Source of the DNA: Acanthosepion pharaonis
Lineage: Eukaryota; Mollusca; Cephalopoda; Sepiida; Sepiidae
DNA length: 64,000 nt
NCBI GenBank assembly: GCA_903632075.3
Contig: CAHIKZ030005210.1
Span: forward strand, 1,080,001-1,144,000
Direction of reading: 5' to 3'
Under the pieces are notes generated by a model, which saw nothing but the letters and a program-made list of their open reading frames with translations, ran no database searches and was not told the DNA's origin. Made by a program: the position numbers and the translations under genes. Position 1 is the first letter of the stretch; each line of letters starts with the position of its first letter. Below are positions 1 through 8,498 of the stretch, piece by piece.

Positions 1-50
1 GGCTGTCAGTTCCATTTTCTGCATTGTTAACCATTAACCCACTTTCATGC
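1..50 (-). mobile_element. Edge-truncated SINE-like copy (same family as 4037-4215)
   Basis: The word TTCCATTTTCTGCATTG followed by TAACC is shared with the SINE-like copy near 4180-4202. On the minus strand positions 41-31 read TGGGTTAATGG, which resembles a pol III A box (TRGYNNANNGG) with one mismatch. The element would run toward lower coordinates and leave the window, so only its head is visible. Identification rests on similarity to the better copy at 4037-4215. Confidence 0.4.
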
Positions 51-1866
51 TTTTGTTACTAGATTCGGGGAAAAGGTGACTCCCCACCAATTGCACACCT
101 GAAAAAGGCAGTAGAATGGATTGGCTGAAAGGTACAACAGAGAAAAACAAATAGAAAGATGGAATTTAGTCATCTGTTAATTTTTGTTTTAATACTTTGC
201 TCTTTGAAGTTAATTTTTTTTTTTAATTACAAATTAAAAAAAAAAATCCTGAAGACACAGTCAGCAATTTTTTTTTTCAAATGCTGCTCTTAATGAAAGC
301 ATATGATTATTTTCTTGTTACACTTTCTTATCTTTTTCTCCTAAACTGACTAAAGAGTTCTTCTACCTATAATGGCAGAATAATTTTTATTTTTATTTTT
401 TTGTTCTTGGTTTAATGTTTTGATCAGGATGATGGCATTCCTGATAAAATTCACTTTTTTGTATTTTACAATTGCTAAACTGTTTCTTTCTTACATGTCT
501 CTACTGCATTGGCCTTGGACAGGTGCAGATGAGGGGGCGGTCAATATAAAAAATTACTCATGCAACAATTCATTTTGCATAAGATTAATGGTAGTAGTCT
601 GTGGTTTGGCCCTGAAAAAAAACTTTGATTTTGGATATTCCATTACATTTTTTTTCATGTTTGGAATATTAAAAATGACTCCCCCAAAACAAGTTTTTCT
701 TAAAAAGTACAAATATAAAATAAATAAAAATAAAATAAAAATGAAGTTTAAATAAAAGGGCTGTAATTGATTCATGATGGTATTGTACATGGTATTAAAA
801 ATAGGACAACGATATAAGTTATTTAAAATGACTTATCCTATTCAACGAAGCATGAGGCAGGAGAAGAAAATCAAGGGAAAACCTTATTAAAGTTTAGGGA
901 TTTGAATGGTAGATAATCCATCATAGTCTGTCTTTTAATCTCTTAATCTCAAAAGAGCATAGACCCTTTTTTGATATAACTTTAAACAAACTTCAAAAAA
1001 GAAAATAACATTTTTAAAAAATTAATTATGTGGGAATTAAATAAAAAAAATGAGCAACGTTGTTCAGACCCATACCTGCCTTCATCAGGTGTATTACATG
1101 AGTGAAAATAGAAGCTTCATTTTTATAGAATAGTCGATAAAATCCAAAGAGAAGAGTTTGACCAAAAACTGCATTTACAATGTACCCTGAATATATAGCA
1201 AAATAAAGAGGAACTAGCCATCTTCTTAAACTTGAGAAAAATAAGCTATAGCCAAAGATGATGGAGAAGTTTGGTATGACATACCATATCTGTAGGGAGA
1301 AGGATATACATTACCTTCTCTGGGAGGAGGTTCAGATAGTTGACAGAAAGCATCTTTGGGGATTGAGGAAGTTGAAGGAATTGGCATATATATATATATG
1401 CTTTTCAGGCTTATACAAATTTCAACATTGATTTTTTTTTTTAGCATAGTGGGTGTTGGGAGACTCCCTCTACTTTCCCAGATATGATTTGGAATCAACC
1501 GCTACTGTTGAATTGCATTGATCCCAATGAATGTACAGTTGCTACACCTTGGTTCTTGCTGAGATGGTTCAGGAGTGATACTCTGATCCAATCTGCTTGT
1601 AATTAACTAAGATTAAATCTTAAAAAAAGACTGCTATTTATAGGTAATGAAACAAAAATAGAATAGAAAATCAGAAAGTGTGGCAGAATAACAACAAGTT
1701 TGTGATCTGTCTTATCGTTTCCATGACTAAATTGGTTATGTTGGTGACCATGAAAAACGAGCTCTCAAAGTGTGGTATACAAGCTCAAGTCTTATTTAAA
1801 GTTACATTTTTATTTCCAGTTTTTGTTTGCTTTTGAAGTTGAATAATGTATTTCCACAGAGTTTTG
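51..1866. other. AT-rich DNA, no gene seen
   Basis: Unique-looking AT-rich sequence. Open frames are short (the longest about 111 codons at 420-755 plus), rich in codons expected from AT-biased noise, and show no recognisable domain. Small features are a T-run/A-run pair at about 212-247 that could pair as a hairpin (AATTTTTTTTTTT against an A11 run) and a short TA tract at 1386-1400. I see no promoter or splice arrangement I would defend. Confidence 0.6.
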
Positions 1867-1981
1867 AGATAAAAAGCAACAATAATATGGAGTCAAACTA
1901 GTAATGATGAAGATTGTATAGAGCCAGATTGTTGGGATAAAAAGCAACAATAAGATTGAGTCAAATAATAAAATAATGATA
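1867..1981 (+). repeat. Short direct repeat, two copies about 70 bp apart
   Basis: GATAAAAAGCAACAATAA occurs at about 1867 and again at about 1937. Both copies are followed by a similar GAGTCAAA stretch and end near AATGAT. The second copy runs into a (TAA/TGA)-rich low-complexity tail. This looks like an old local duplication with no coding content. Confidence 0.6.
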
Positions 1982-2015
1982 ATAATAAATAAAATCTCTT
2001 CCTATATTGTAATTA

Positions 2016-2268
2016 TTTACATTATTTATATTTGGACTAATATCCTCATCTTTGTTGTCATTATCAGTTGGTCAATGTAACCTTAGGGAATTTCAAACTG
2101 AACACTTTAATTAATCTATAGCTGTAGAGTGTTCCTGTTCGGTTGCCCATGTCTAAAGATATCTCATCTTGTTCTTAATTAGTACTGTCTAGTTTTTGTT
2201 TGCCCTTTTTTTCACTGAATCTTAGTTTGTACTACCCAACTCAGGGATTGAACTCAAATTTTCTATTT
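2016..2268 (-). mobile_element. Diverged, truncated copy of the TIR/SINE family seen at 5411-5835
   Basis: Landmarks occur in the same order as in the better copy: TTTACATTATTTA, then a GGACTA..TCCTCATCTTTGT segment, then a CTGAAC..TTTA stretch, then TGTAGAGTGTTC, then a GGGATTGAACTC word, which on the minus strand (GAGTTCAATCCC) is B-box-like. The A box and the second terminal arm are not visible beyond about 2268, so this copy is incomplete. It supports the view that the 5411-5835 structure is a dispersed family. Divergence is high and exact ends are uncertain. Confidence 0.5.
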
Positions 2269-2428
2269 CATTATAGGAAGTAATAAATCTTGCATAATAA
2301 TTAAATAGATATTATTTAAATATAATTAAATATGAATTAAATAATTATATAATGAAATTAAAAAAAATATAAACAAAATTAAATCCCCTAATTTGAATTT
2401 TCTATTCTTAAAAGATAACTGTTATTTT
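2269..2428. repeat. Low-complexity AT-rich stretch
   Basis: Almost pure A and T with many TTAAATA and AATTAAA words. No gene or structured element is seen. It abuts the fold-back element at 2429. Confidence 0.6.
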
Positions 2429-3046
2429 TTTATGTTTATACATTCTTTTTATAGATACAAATATTTAAGTAAATGCTCTGTTTATAATAAACAGTATTAA
2501 CATTTATCGTTCTGAATGTCGAGAAATTTCATAGAAAATATGTGTTCCTCTATACCTATACGAACCTGATACGAGGGAATACAAGGTTGATTTTACTGTT
2601 TTTGTCCATCGTTCTCCATGATTTACTCTCATACATTCGTGCTTTTAAACAAATGACGCCACAGATTATGGGACAAAGTCCGATTTTTTTATGTTTTACA
2701 TTCTTTTATAGATAAAACAAAAAATGTCTTAAAAATGTTGACTTGTCCATTCATATCTGTGTGACGTCATTTGTTTACATTTGGATACGACGAGCAGATA
2801 TGAATGTATGAGAGAAACCATGGAGAATTTTGTTTAAAACAGTAAAATCTTTTTGCTAAGATAAACAATTCTCTGTGGCTCAACTGCAAAAGCATGTCAG
2901 GCTATATAATCTGTTCCGTATGGGATACAGGTTGATTCCTGTCGGAGACGAATATTTTCTATGAAAATTTCGGACATTCAGGCTTATCATAAACAGAGCA
3001 TTTACTTAAATATTTGTATCTATAAAAAGAATGTATAAACATAAAC
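2429..3046. mobile_element. Fold-back (long inverted repeat) element
   Basis: The left arm begins TTTATGTTTATACATTC at 2429 and continues through AAATGCTCTGTTTAT to about 2485. The right arm, about 2990-3045, is its reverse complement with no mismatch that I can see over roughly 56 bp. Homology continues inward with indels: CTGAATGTC then TTTCATAGAAAATAT near 2512-2542 pairs with the region 2953-2982; a TTTTACTGTTTT then TTCTCCATG segment near 2593-2622 pairs with 2818-2850; and AAACAAATGACG near 2647-2658 pairs with CGTCATTTGTTT near 2764-2775. The outer word TTATGTTT..ACATTC also recurs near 2690, close to the centre. No transposase is seen. This is a MITE or fold-back type non-autonomous element by structure; target-site duplications were not resolved. 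Confidence 0.7.
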
Positions 3047-3572
3047 AAAATGTCTTAAAATAATTGTTGGACTTTGTCCATTTCATAATGTATAACTGTT
3101 AATGTAATATCTATTCTGTCTTTAAGGCTGCAATCAGCCATCTTTTTTTTTTCTTCAGACAAAACAAGGCCAAAAATGGATTGGTATTTTACCTTTCTCT
3201 CAGCACTAAAGGATGAGGCTTGTAGTTGATCTGACACCTTTTTCAGCACAGGTTGTGGGGTCTGGGCAACTCTTGCCTCTAAACAAACATAAATATGGCG
3301 TACTCTCATTGGTCTTAAGTTAGTGTCACATCTTCCCTTGTGGTAAGGCAGAGAAATAAAAACAATGTAAAAAAGATGTTTTACAATTCTTCAGGGCAAG
3401 AAATCAGGGATTCATTTTTCCTTGCATTAAAAAAAAATAAAATCAGAGGCACACCCTAATGTCTTTGACAGTGTATGAGGGAATAGAGCTATTTTTAGAT
3501 GACATAACTTAAATTGTGGTCTTGTGCACATTAGTGGGTGAATATGAGGCTTTGTCTTTTTTTAAAGCCATA
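3047..3572. other. No supported gene
   Basis: AT-rich DNA. Its first part (AAACAAAATGTCTTAAAA near 3045-3062) repeats a word found near 2718-2736 inside the fold-back, so the element or a duplicate may extend slightly to the right. A minus-strand open frame at 3309-3055 (84 codons, fairly polar and containing SAERKVKYQS) has a more protein-like composition than the surrounding noise frames. I recognise no domain, and it overlaps the repeat edge. It could be a degraded transposon-encoded fragment; this is weak. Confidence 0.35.
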
Positions 3573-4036
3573 TCCCTTCAGATCCTAGTCGATCATGGCT
3601 CTCCACAGCTTCTTTTCCTTTTTTTTGAATAAAGCCAAAAAGGATTACTGGATGTGGAAGAATTAAAAAGCAGAAAATCTGTGAATTGCCATGATTTCTT
3701 AGGAAAGAGAGTGGAGTGGTTTCTTGTTGCATTTTCCACAGTTTTGAATTCAAAGGTGTCCTTCCCTTCAGAATGTAGGCAAACATGGCTCTTCACAATT
3801 TCCTTTTCTTTATTATCTGTGAATTACCATGATTTCTTTGGAAATATGAGTGAATTCCCATTTCCTTCTCCACAGTTTTAATTCCAGTAGTGCACCCCTT
3901 TCAGGATGTTGGTGATCATGGCTCTCCACAATTTCCTTTTCTTTATTATCTATGACTTGCCATGACTTTTGGGGAAAGATAGTGGAGTGGTTTACTGTTG
4001 CTGTCTCTACTGTTTTGAATTCGGAGTAGTCCTTCC
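3573..4036 (+). repeat. Tandem module, three diverged copies
   Basis: Three successive copies start at about 3573, 3764 and 3895. Each carries CCCTTCAG, then CATGGCTCTYCACA, then a TTTCYTTTTCTTTATTAT stretch (altered in copy 1), then CCATGATTTCTT or a variant, then a TCCACAGTTTT..AATTC block. Copy lengths are about 191, 131 and 141 bp. The start of the neighbouring SINE-like body at about 4031 (CCTTCCCCTAGACTGGC) resembles the start of each module, so the array may have grown by repeated duplication of a SINE tail. Non-coding. Confidence 0.65.
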
Positions 4037-4215
4037 CCTAGACTGGCTACCATCCAAGGCTAGAGAATCCAGTATATTCTTACCACCCATAGCTAGGTAG
4101 AGAAGAGAGGGGTTCATGCCTTTTCCAAGGGTATTCATTATGTGAATGAAACAGGTTAGGTTGGAATTTGAACGCAGCTTTCCATTTTCTGCATTGATAA
4201 CCGCTATGCTACTCA
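4037..4215 (-). mobile_element. tRNA-derived SINE-like element, minus strand
   Basis: Read on the minus strand, 4211-4201 is TAGCATAGCGG, an exact match to the pol III A-box pattern TRGYNNANNGG. 4173-4163 is GTTCAAATTCC, a close B-box match, and 27 nt separate the two. Body sequence continues to about 4037 (GGATTCTCTAGCCTTGGATG on the minus strand). A second partial copy of the head lies at the left window edge. The body joins the tandem module at 3573-4036. An open frame crosses it (4216-4007) but is a by-product of the repeat. The family name is unknown. Confidence 0.55.
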
Positions 4216-4515
4216 CACAGGGTTAAGAATTATGTTATTTTTGGCTTTCATGAGTTGGCAAATAATGAAATAAAATTCGATTTTGAATCAGTTACCATGT
4301 CATATGGTATGCTATTTTATAAAATGATTGTACCCCATTCTTCCCTTGTAATTTAAGGAATAAACCTTATAATATCAAATTCTCTTAACTATAGCCCTGG
4401 GTATGATGATAAACAACACCCGGCAGCAAGGCCACTTCGAGGTTTTGAAGAATGGGGAACCACCTCTTAATTACCATTGTTCCCAGGTTCACCCTGACCC
4501 AGGGTTCCAGCTATT
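4216..4515. other. No gene seen
   Basis: Mixed-composition unique DNA of about 300 bp. The only local structure noted is a small GC-richer patch (CCAGGTTCACCCTGACCCAG near 4483-4502) with partial self-complementarity. Confidence 0.5.
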
Positions 4516-5410
4516 AGCAAATAGTGAACCACACCCCAAAACACTATGAAAGTATAAAGGTACATTTTTATAGTAAAAATACCAGCAATACATTTTCCGA
4601 TAAAAAAATTACCAACAATAAATATTTATAGCAAAATGACCAACAACACATATTTAAAACAAAATGAGCGACAATACATTTTATCTGTAGTTGAAGGCAT
4701 ACAATTGTGTTTAAAATATATTTAGTTAAAGCCATAAAATTGGTTTCAAAATATTTAGATTTCGGCATTAAATAACCCATAGAGATTGATATGCCGATAA
4801 ACAAAATCAAACAACCAACAATACATATTTATAGTAAAATTATCAACAATATATATTTAAAGAAAAATGACTAACAATACATTTTATCTTTAGTTGAAGT
4901 CATACAATTATGTTTAAAATATATTTAGTCTAAGCCATGAATGTGTGTTCAAAATATTTAGATTTCGGCATTAAATAACCCATAGAGATGTTGATATGCC
5001 TCAAAACAAACTCAACCAACCAATAATACACATTTATATTAAAATGACCAATAGTACATTTTATCTGTAGTTGGAGGCATACAATTGGTTTCAAAATATT
5101 TAGATTTTTGGCATAAAATAACCCATAGGGGATGATATGCTGCTAAACAAAATCAACCAACCAACTAAACAACAATACCTATTTATAGTAAAATTACCAA
5201 CAATAACTATTGGCAAATAGTGACGCCCCAAACAAAACACAACGAAAGTATAAAAATACATTTCTATAGTAAAATACCAGCAATATATTTTCAGATAAAA
5301 AAATTACTAACAATAAATATTTATAGTAAAATGACCTGTAATACATTTTTTTCTGTAGTTGAAGGCATACAATTATGTTCAAAATATATTTAGTTGAAGC
5401 CATAAAACTG
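4516..5410 (+). repeat. Macro-repeat of about 697 bp with inner 140-320 bp sub-repeats, left part
   Basis: A segment beginning GCAAATAGTGA and running through GAAAGTATAAA, ATACCAGCAATA and AATAAATATTTATAG occurs at about 4516-4640 and again at about 5212-5335, an offset of about 697 bp. Inside, words such as TTTATCTGTAGTTG plus CATACAATT (near 4680, 4883, 5060 and 5350) and CAAAATATTTAGATTT followed by AAATAACCCATAG (near 4747, 4950 and 5092) recur at irregular 140-320 bp steps. It is an old, AT-rich, non-coding tandem array. It is interrupted by the insertion at 5411 and resumes at 5836. Confidence 0.7.
5400..5410 (+). repeat. Putative target-site duplication, left copy
   Basis: CCATAAAACTG at 5400-5410 is repeated exactly at 5836-5846, immediately outside the inserted TIR/SINE element. 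The host repeat reads continuously across the two copies, as expected for a target-site duplication. Confidence 0.65.
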
Positions 5411-5835
5411 TACATTATTTACATTATTCGGACTATTGTCCTCATCTTTGTCGCCATATTTATTACAATGTTTTGGCCGTTGTACGCTCTGGCCTTCTTC
5501 GGGTGGTTGGAATGTTGAACTGAACCCTTTATTTTGCTCACTGGGGTAGAGTGTTCTAGTTCCATGTGCCATGTTTAATGGATGTCAGTTATCAGTTATC
5601 TCCTGTTAATTTTCCCTCTGAAAGTTCTCCACTGCCTTAATCGGGTATTGAACTCACACTCTTTGGGTTCTGTCACTGGATCTAACCAACGCCTTTATCC
5701 ACTGTGCCATGTGTCCTTGAAGAAGGCCGGAGCGTACAACGGATGAAACGTTGTAATAAATATGGTGACAAAGATGAGGACAATAGTCCAAATAATGTAA
5801 ATAATGTGCATAATACCTCATCTCAGAAATATAGA
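5411..5835 (-). mobile_element. Composite non-autonomous element: about 90-bp TIRs around a tRNA-derived region
   Basis: The left arm, about 5411-5500 (TACATTATTTACATTATTCG onward), and the right arm, about 5715-5812 (GAAGAAGGCCGGAGCG onward, ending AATAATGTAAATAATGTG), are reverse complements over roughly 90 bp with few mismatches. Between them, on the minus strand, lie an A box TGGCACAGTGG (5709-5699) and a B-box-like GTTCAATACCC (5653-5643), as in tRNA-derived SINEs. The element splits the macro-repeat and is bordered by an 11-bp direct repeat. About 22 bp at 5814-5835 lie beyond the right arm but inside the duplication, so the exact right end is odd. It encodes no protein; open frames within are incidental. 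A diverged copy is at 2016-2268. Confidence 0.75.
5643..5709 (-). promoter_or_regulatory. Internal pol III promoter (A box 5709-5699, B box 5653-5643)
   Basis: On the minus strand TGGCACAGTGG matches the A-box pattern TRGYNNANNGG exactly. GTTCAATACCC matches the B box (GWTCRANNC) well. The boxes are 45 nt apart, somewhat wider than in most tRNAs but within the SINE range. Transcription would run toward lower coordinates through the element body. Activity is inferred only. Confidence 0.5.
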
Positions 5836-5930
5836 CCATAAAACTGTGTTCAAAATTTTTAGATTTTAGCATAAAATAACCCATAGAGGATGATATGCTG
5901 CTAAAAATCTACCAACCAAATCCCTTAACT
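5836..5930 (+). repeat. Macro-repeat resumed after the insertion, with right target-site copy 5836-5846
   Basis: The sequence restarts with CCATAAAACTG and then reads CAAAATTTTTAGATTTTAGC and AAATAACCCATAGAGGATG, continuing the repeat broken at 5410. The next words (GATATGCTGCTAAA, CCAACC) match the tail of the sub-repeat near 5130-5165. Confidence 0.65.
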
Positions 5931-6966
5931 AAGATGATATGGTCAATTAATTGTCATTGTTAATCGTTAAGATAAAACTAAAAGACTTTTTTTTTATTGT
6001 TTTTCATGACAAGAAGTTCAGCCTAAATTAATTTTGATGACAAAGAGAAAGAAAAATTTTCAGATTATTTTAATTAGGCTCTATTGGAATTTTTTATTAT
6101 ATGTAGATTTATTTTAAAATGTTTGTTTTATTTATTGGTTTATAAACTGATGTAATCATCTTTTTTTGCTTGTGTGTGTGTGTGGGGGGGAGGCTATTGA
6201 AAGCAACACAAATATTTTATTTTCCATTATGGATCTGGACTTGTTTTTGTTTTCTAATTTCAAAGGAGGCCATCACTGTATTATTATCTCCATTCCGCCT
6301 CCTCCATCTCTTTTCAAAACCATTGCTTCAAGTTCTTGTCCTTTTACCGGACATAGCCCACTCCACAGCCATTTCTTTATTGCTTTGATATTTCACTTAA
6401 AAAGAGAAACATTGCAAATAAATATTTTCTTTATTGCAAAAATAATAATAATAATAATATGCATTTCATATTTAAACGCATTTATTTATTTTTTATTTTA
6501 TTTATTTTTTGTAAAGTGTAAAATGAAAGTAAAAAAAACAAAAAAAAAAAGAGAAAAATTAGTTTGATCTCATATAGAGAATGGTGGAAATTAAAAAAAA
6601 AAAAACACGAGAAATTTTTTTTTGAAACGTTTGAATTATTAAAAACCGGAATGTCACCATTACCACCATTAATACTACAACCACCGCTAACAGCAGCAGC
6701 ACTTAGAATTTAGTTTTCTTGGTTATAAATTGTATATGTTTCAGCCCACCCCAATCTCTGATCCCCTCTCAAACTCTGTTGTAAAAGAGGCACTGGTGAT
6801 TCCAAAAAGGAATCGGTATTTGCCATTCTTGACTTTTATTTATTTTCTGTGTTTGTGATATCATTAGAAAGAGTCAGATAATTCTGATTCAGTTCCATAA
6901 ACATGCAATGGCAAGAATTTTTTTTAAAAATATTAGAACGCATTGACCATAAATGAATTAAAGACA
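5931..6966. other. No gene; simple-sequence patches
   Basis: AT-rich DNA. It contains a (TG)n tract running into a G7 run (6170-6190), a (TAA)n microsatellite (about 6440-6460), A-rich runs near 6530-6605, and an imperfect CCA/CAC/CAG trinucleotide patch near 6645-6705. A plus-strand open frame at 6166-6567 begins inside the TG tract and is Ile/Phe/Ser-rich with a Lys-rich end coded by the A-runs. I do not regard it as a gene. Confidence 0.5.
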
Positions 6967-7182
6967 GAGACATTAATCTCCTAATTCAATTCTTCGTCTT
7001 CTGTTGTTTATTTATTTATTCATTATCTATTGATTAGTTTACCAATGCCAATACTATTCATAAAGTCTAGCTTCATTATGATGGTAGAAAAACGACCAAA
7101 GCTGAGATGCCAGGTCAAGACTAGTAACAAGAGACATTAATCTCCTGATTAAACTTCTGTTGTTTGTTTATTTATTCATTAG
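6967..7182 (+). repeat. Direct repeat pair (6967-7026 and 7131-7182)
   Basis: GAGACATTAATCTCCT begins both copies. It is followed by an ATT-rich linker, CTTCTGTTGTTT, and TTATTTATTCATTA. The offset is 164 bp. The second copy leads directly into a fragment of the hAT-like terminus (7183-7232). Non-coding. Confidence 0.65.
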
Positions 7183-7226
7183 CAACGGCACACCTAGGAG
7201 CAAATAAAAATAAAAGGGCATACATT

Positions 7227-7232
<6 letters not shown>
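7181..7232 (+). mobile_element. Fragment of the hAT-like terminus that seeds satellite A
   Basis: AGCAACGGCACACCTAGGAG followed by CAAATAAAAAT and AAAGGGCATACATTTAAATA matches parts of the copy at 8082-8160 (GGCACACCTAGGAACAAATA ... AAAGGGTATACTTTTAAATG), with about 20 bp missing between. It contains the CACCTAGGAGCAAATAAAAA core from which the 30-bp satellite unit appears to be made. It is cut off on the right by a (TA)n tract. Confidence 0.6.
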
Positions 7233-7267
<35 letters not shown>

Positions 7268-7473
7268 GAATAAAAATGACAATAGGAAAACTGGTAATTG
7301 CTGACGCGTTTCGTCCAATGTGGACTTTATCAAACCAAAAAAGTAAAAAATCAAATTTTTTTTTCGTATTTTGCTTTTGATAAAGTCCATTGACGAAACG
7401 CGTCAGCAATTACCAGTTTTCCTATTGTCATTTTTATTCATAAATATTGTCTTCTACCGATTAAATCGGAGAA

Positions 7474-7512
<39 letters not shown>
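7231..7512. repeat. Palindrome with about 72-bp arms, enclosed by two (TA)n tracts
   Basis: The left arm, 7259-7334, runs ATATTTATGAATAAAAATG, then AGGAAAACTGGTAATTG, then CTGACGCGTTTCGTC. The right arm, 7376-7447, is its reverse complement with a long perfect outer stretch and only small indels near the loop (CAATGTGGAC against GTCCATTG). The loop of about 41 bp is A/T-rich. (TA)n tracts lie at 7231-7260 and about 7477-7512. The structure resembles a hairpin MITE inserted in a TA repeat, or a TA repeat that expanded at both element ends. Confidence 0.75.
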
Positions 7513-7517
<5 letters not shown>

Positions 7518-7852
7518 TGCAACCTCGGTTCTTGAACGTCTCACATGTCGAACAAATCAGTTTTCAAACAGAAAATGCGAAATGAAAATGCCTCAGTTAT
7601 TGAACAAAATTTTGGCTCTCGAACAACATTGCCAAACTGAGTTAACCCGAACAGAATAATTTCTGAATCAACCACCATGTTGTATACATTTGTGTGTTGT
7701 GGCATGCTTTTCTTTTCCAATTTTATTGTACTGTGACTTTTTTTCTCTACATTGATTCCTATTGGAAAAATAGTTTCGGTCTACGAACATTTTGGTTTAT
7801 GAATAGCCTTCAGGAATGAATTAAATTTGTGAACCGACGTTCCACTGCATAT
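7511..7852. mobile_element. Non-autonomous TIR transposon with TA flanks (Tc1/mariner-like)
   Basis: The left end reads TACACAGTGCAACCTCGGTT and continues CTTGAACG. The reverse complement of the right end reads TATGCAGTGGAACGTCGGTT and continues CACAAA. The ends match at 16 of 20 positions and both are next to TA, as in Tc1/mariner-type insertion. A second inner theme of inverted similarity (TCGAACAACATT against CTACGAACATTTTGG) suggests extended subterminal repeats. About 340 bp long, with no transposase. Superfamily assignment is by end structure only. Confidence 0.6.
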
Positions 7853-8025
7853 GCATAAGCATACTAAGAAATAAGATGAAGGAAATGCTAGTAAAAGTGC
7901 GTAACTGACAATGCCTTATCTTAGGAATTCAAAATTATTTCACCTAATAGTAGAAATGTAATCAAGAAGAAGAGACTTTAAAACAAGGCTTTAAAAGAAC
8001 TTCTAACTCTTATTCTGATATGGAT
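7853..8025. other. No gene seen
   Basis: About 170 bp of AT-rich unique DNA between the TIR element and the duplicated hAT-like unit. Nothing further is recognised. Confidence 0.5.
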
Positions 8026-8435
8026 TAATTAGGTCTATGTCTACACTTTTGATTCGAGTGCAGTGTTTCTCAATCTTTTTAAGCATTGGCACACCTAGGA
8101 ACAAATAAATCCCTCACGGTACTCTTAGTAAAATTTTTAAAGGGTATACTTTTAAATGTTATGAAATAAAACCATAGATTAAAAAAAAACATAAAAATAT
8201 GAACTTATTTTATTTCACCTGCACTTGGTGTTTTTTGATATTTCTTCAATGTTTGGTCAAATGTGCGATAAGCAGACCCTCATTTCCTCTTCAGTTAAGC
8301 CTTGTTTTTCTCGCTTCTTATTTTTGATGTTATTTGGGTTGAGAAGTTTAATTCACATAAATAAGAAGTAGAAAGTTGGTATAAAACTGAAAGTCTTTTT
8401 ATTTAATGTAGGATAAAAAGTTTAATACATATTCA
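8026..8435 (+). mobile_element. hAT-like element end, copy 1 of a 410-bp duplication
   Basis: TAATTAGGTCTA..TCTA begins the unit at 8026. CAGTGTTTCTCAA at 8061 matches the usual terminal motif of hAT transposons and is followed by AAGCATTGGCACACCTAGGA. The interior (8101-8435) is AT-rich with remnants such as CACCTGCACTTGGTG and AAATGTGCGATAAGCAGACC, but no open transposase frame. The same start occurs 410 bp later at 8436. The other transposon end was not identified, so this may be a solo or deleted element. Confidence 0.55.
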
Positions 8436-8498
8436 TAATTAGGTCTACATCTATATCATTGACTCTAGTACAGTGTTTCTCAAAGTTTTTAAGCAACT
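8436..8498 (+). mobile_element. hAT-like element end, copy 2, running into satellite A
   Basis: TAATTAGGTCTACATCTATA (8436-8455) and CAGTGTTTCTCAAAG (from 8471) repeat the layout of copy 1. After AAGCAACTGCACATCTAGGA the expected interior is replaced: the words ACATCTAGGAGC and AAATAAAAATATCA start repeating every 30 bp. This is the left boundary of the satellite and points to the transposon terminus as its source. Confidence 0.65.

Noticed and set aside
420..755. 111-codon plus-strand frame
   Set aside because: Phe/Lys/Ile-rich composition with the end coded by an AAAT-rich run, as expected of AT-rich noise.
3055..3309. 84-codon minus-strand frame as a gene or exon
   Set aside because: Composition is somewhat protein-like, but there is no recognised domain, no splice context I could defend, and it adjoins a repetitive element.
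5643..5709. A genuine tRNA gene on the minus strand
   Set aside because: A and B boxes are present, but I see no acceptor-stem pairing or clear anticodon arm, and the region is inside a mobile element.
5390..5884. Minus-strand frames across the TIR/SINE element and its edges as small proteins
   Set aside because: They lie in or overlap a dispersed non-coding repeat and depend on its arms.
6166..6567. 133-codon plus-strand frame
   Set aside because: Starts in a TG microsatellite and ends in A-rich runs; no domain.
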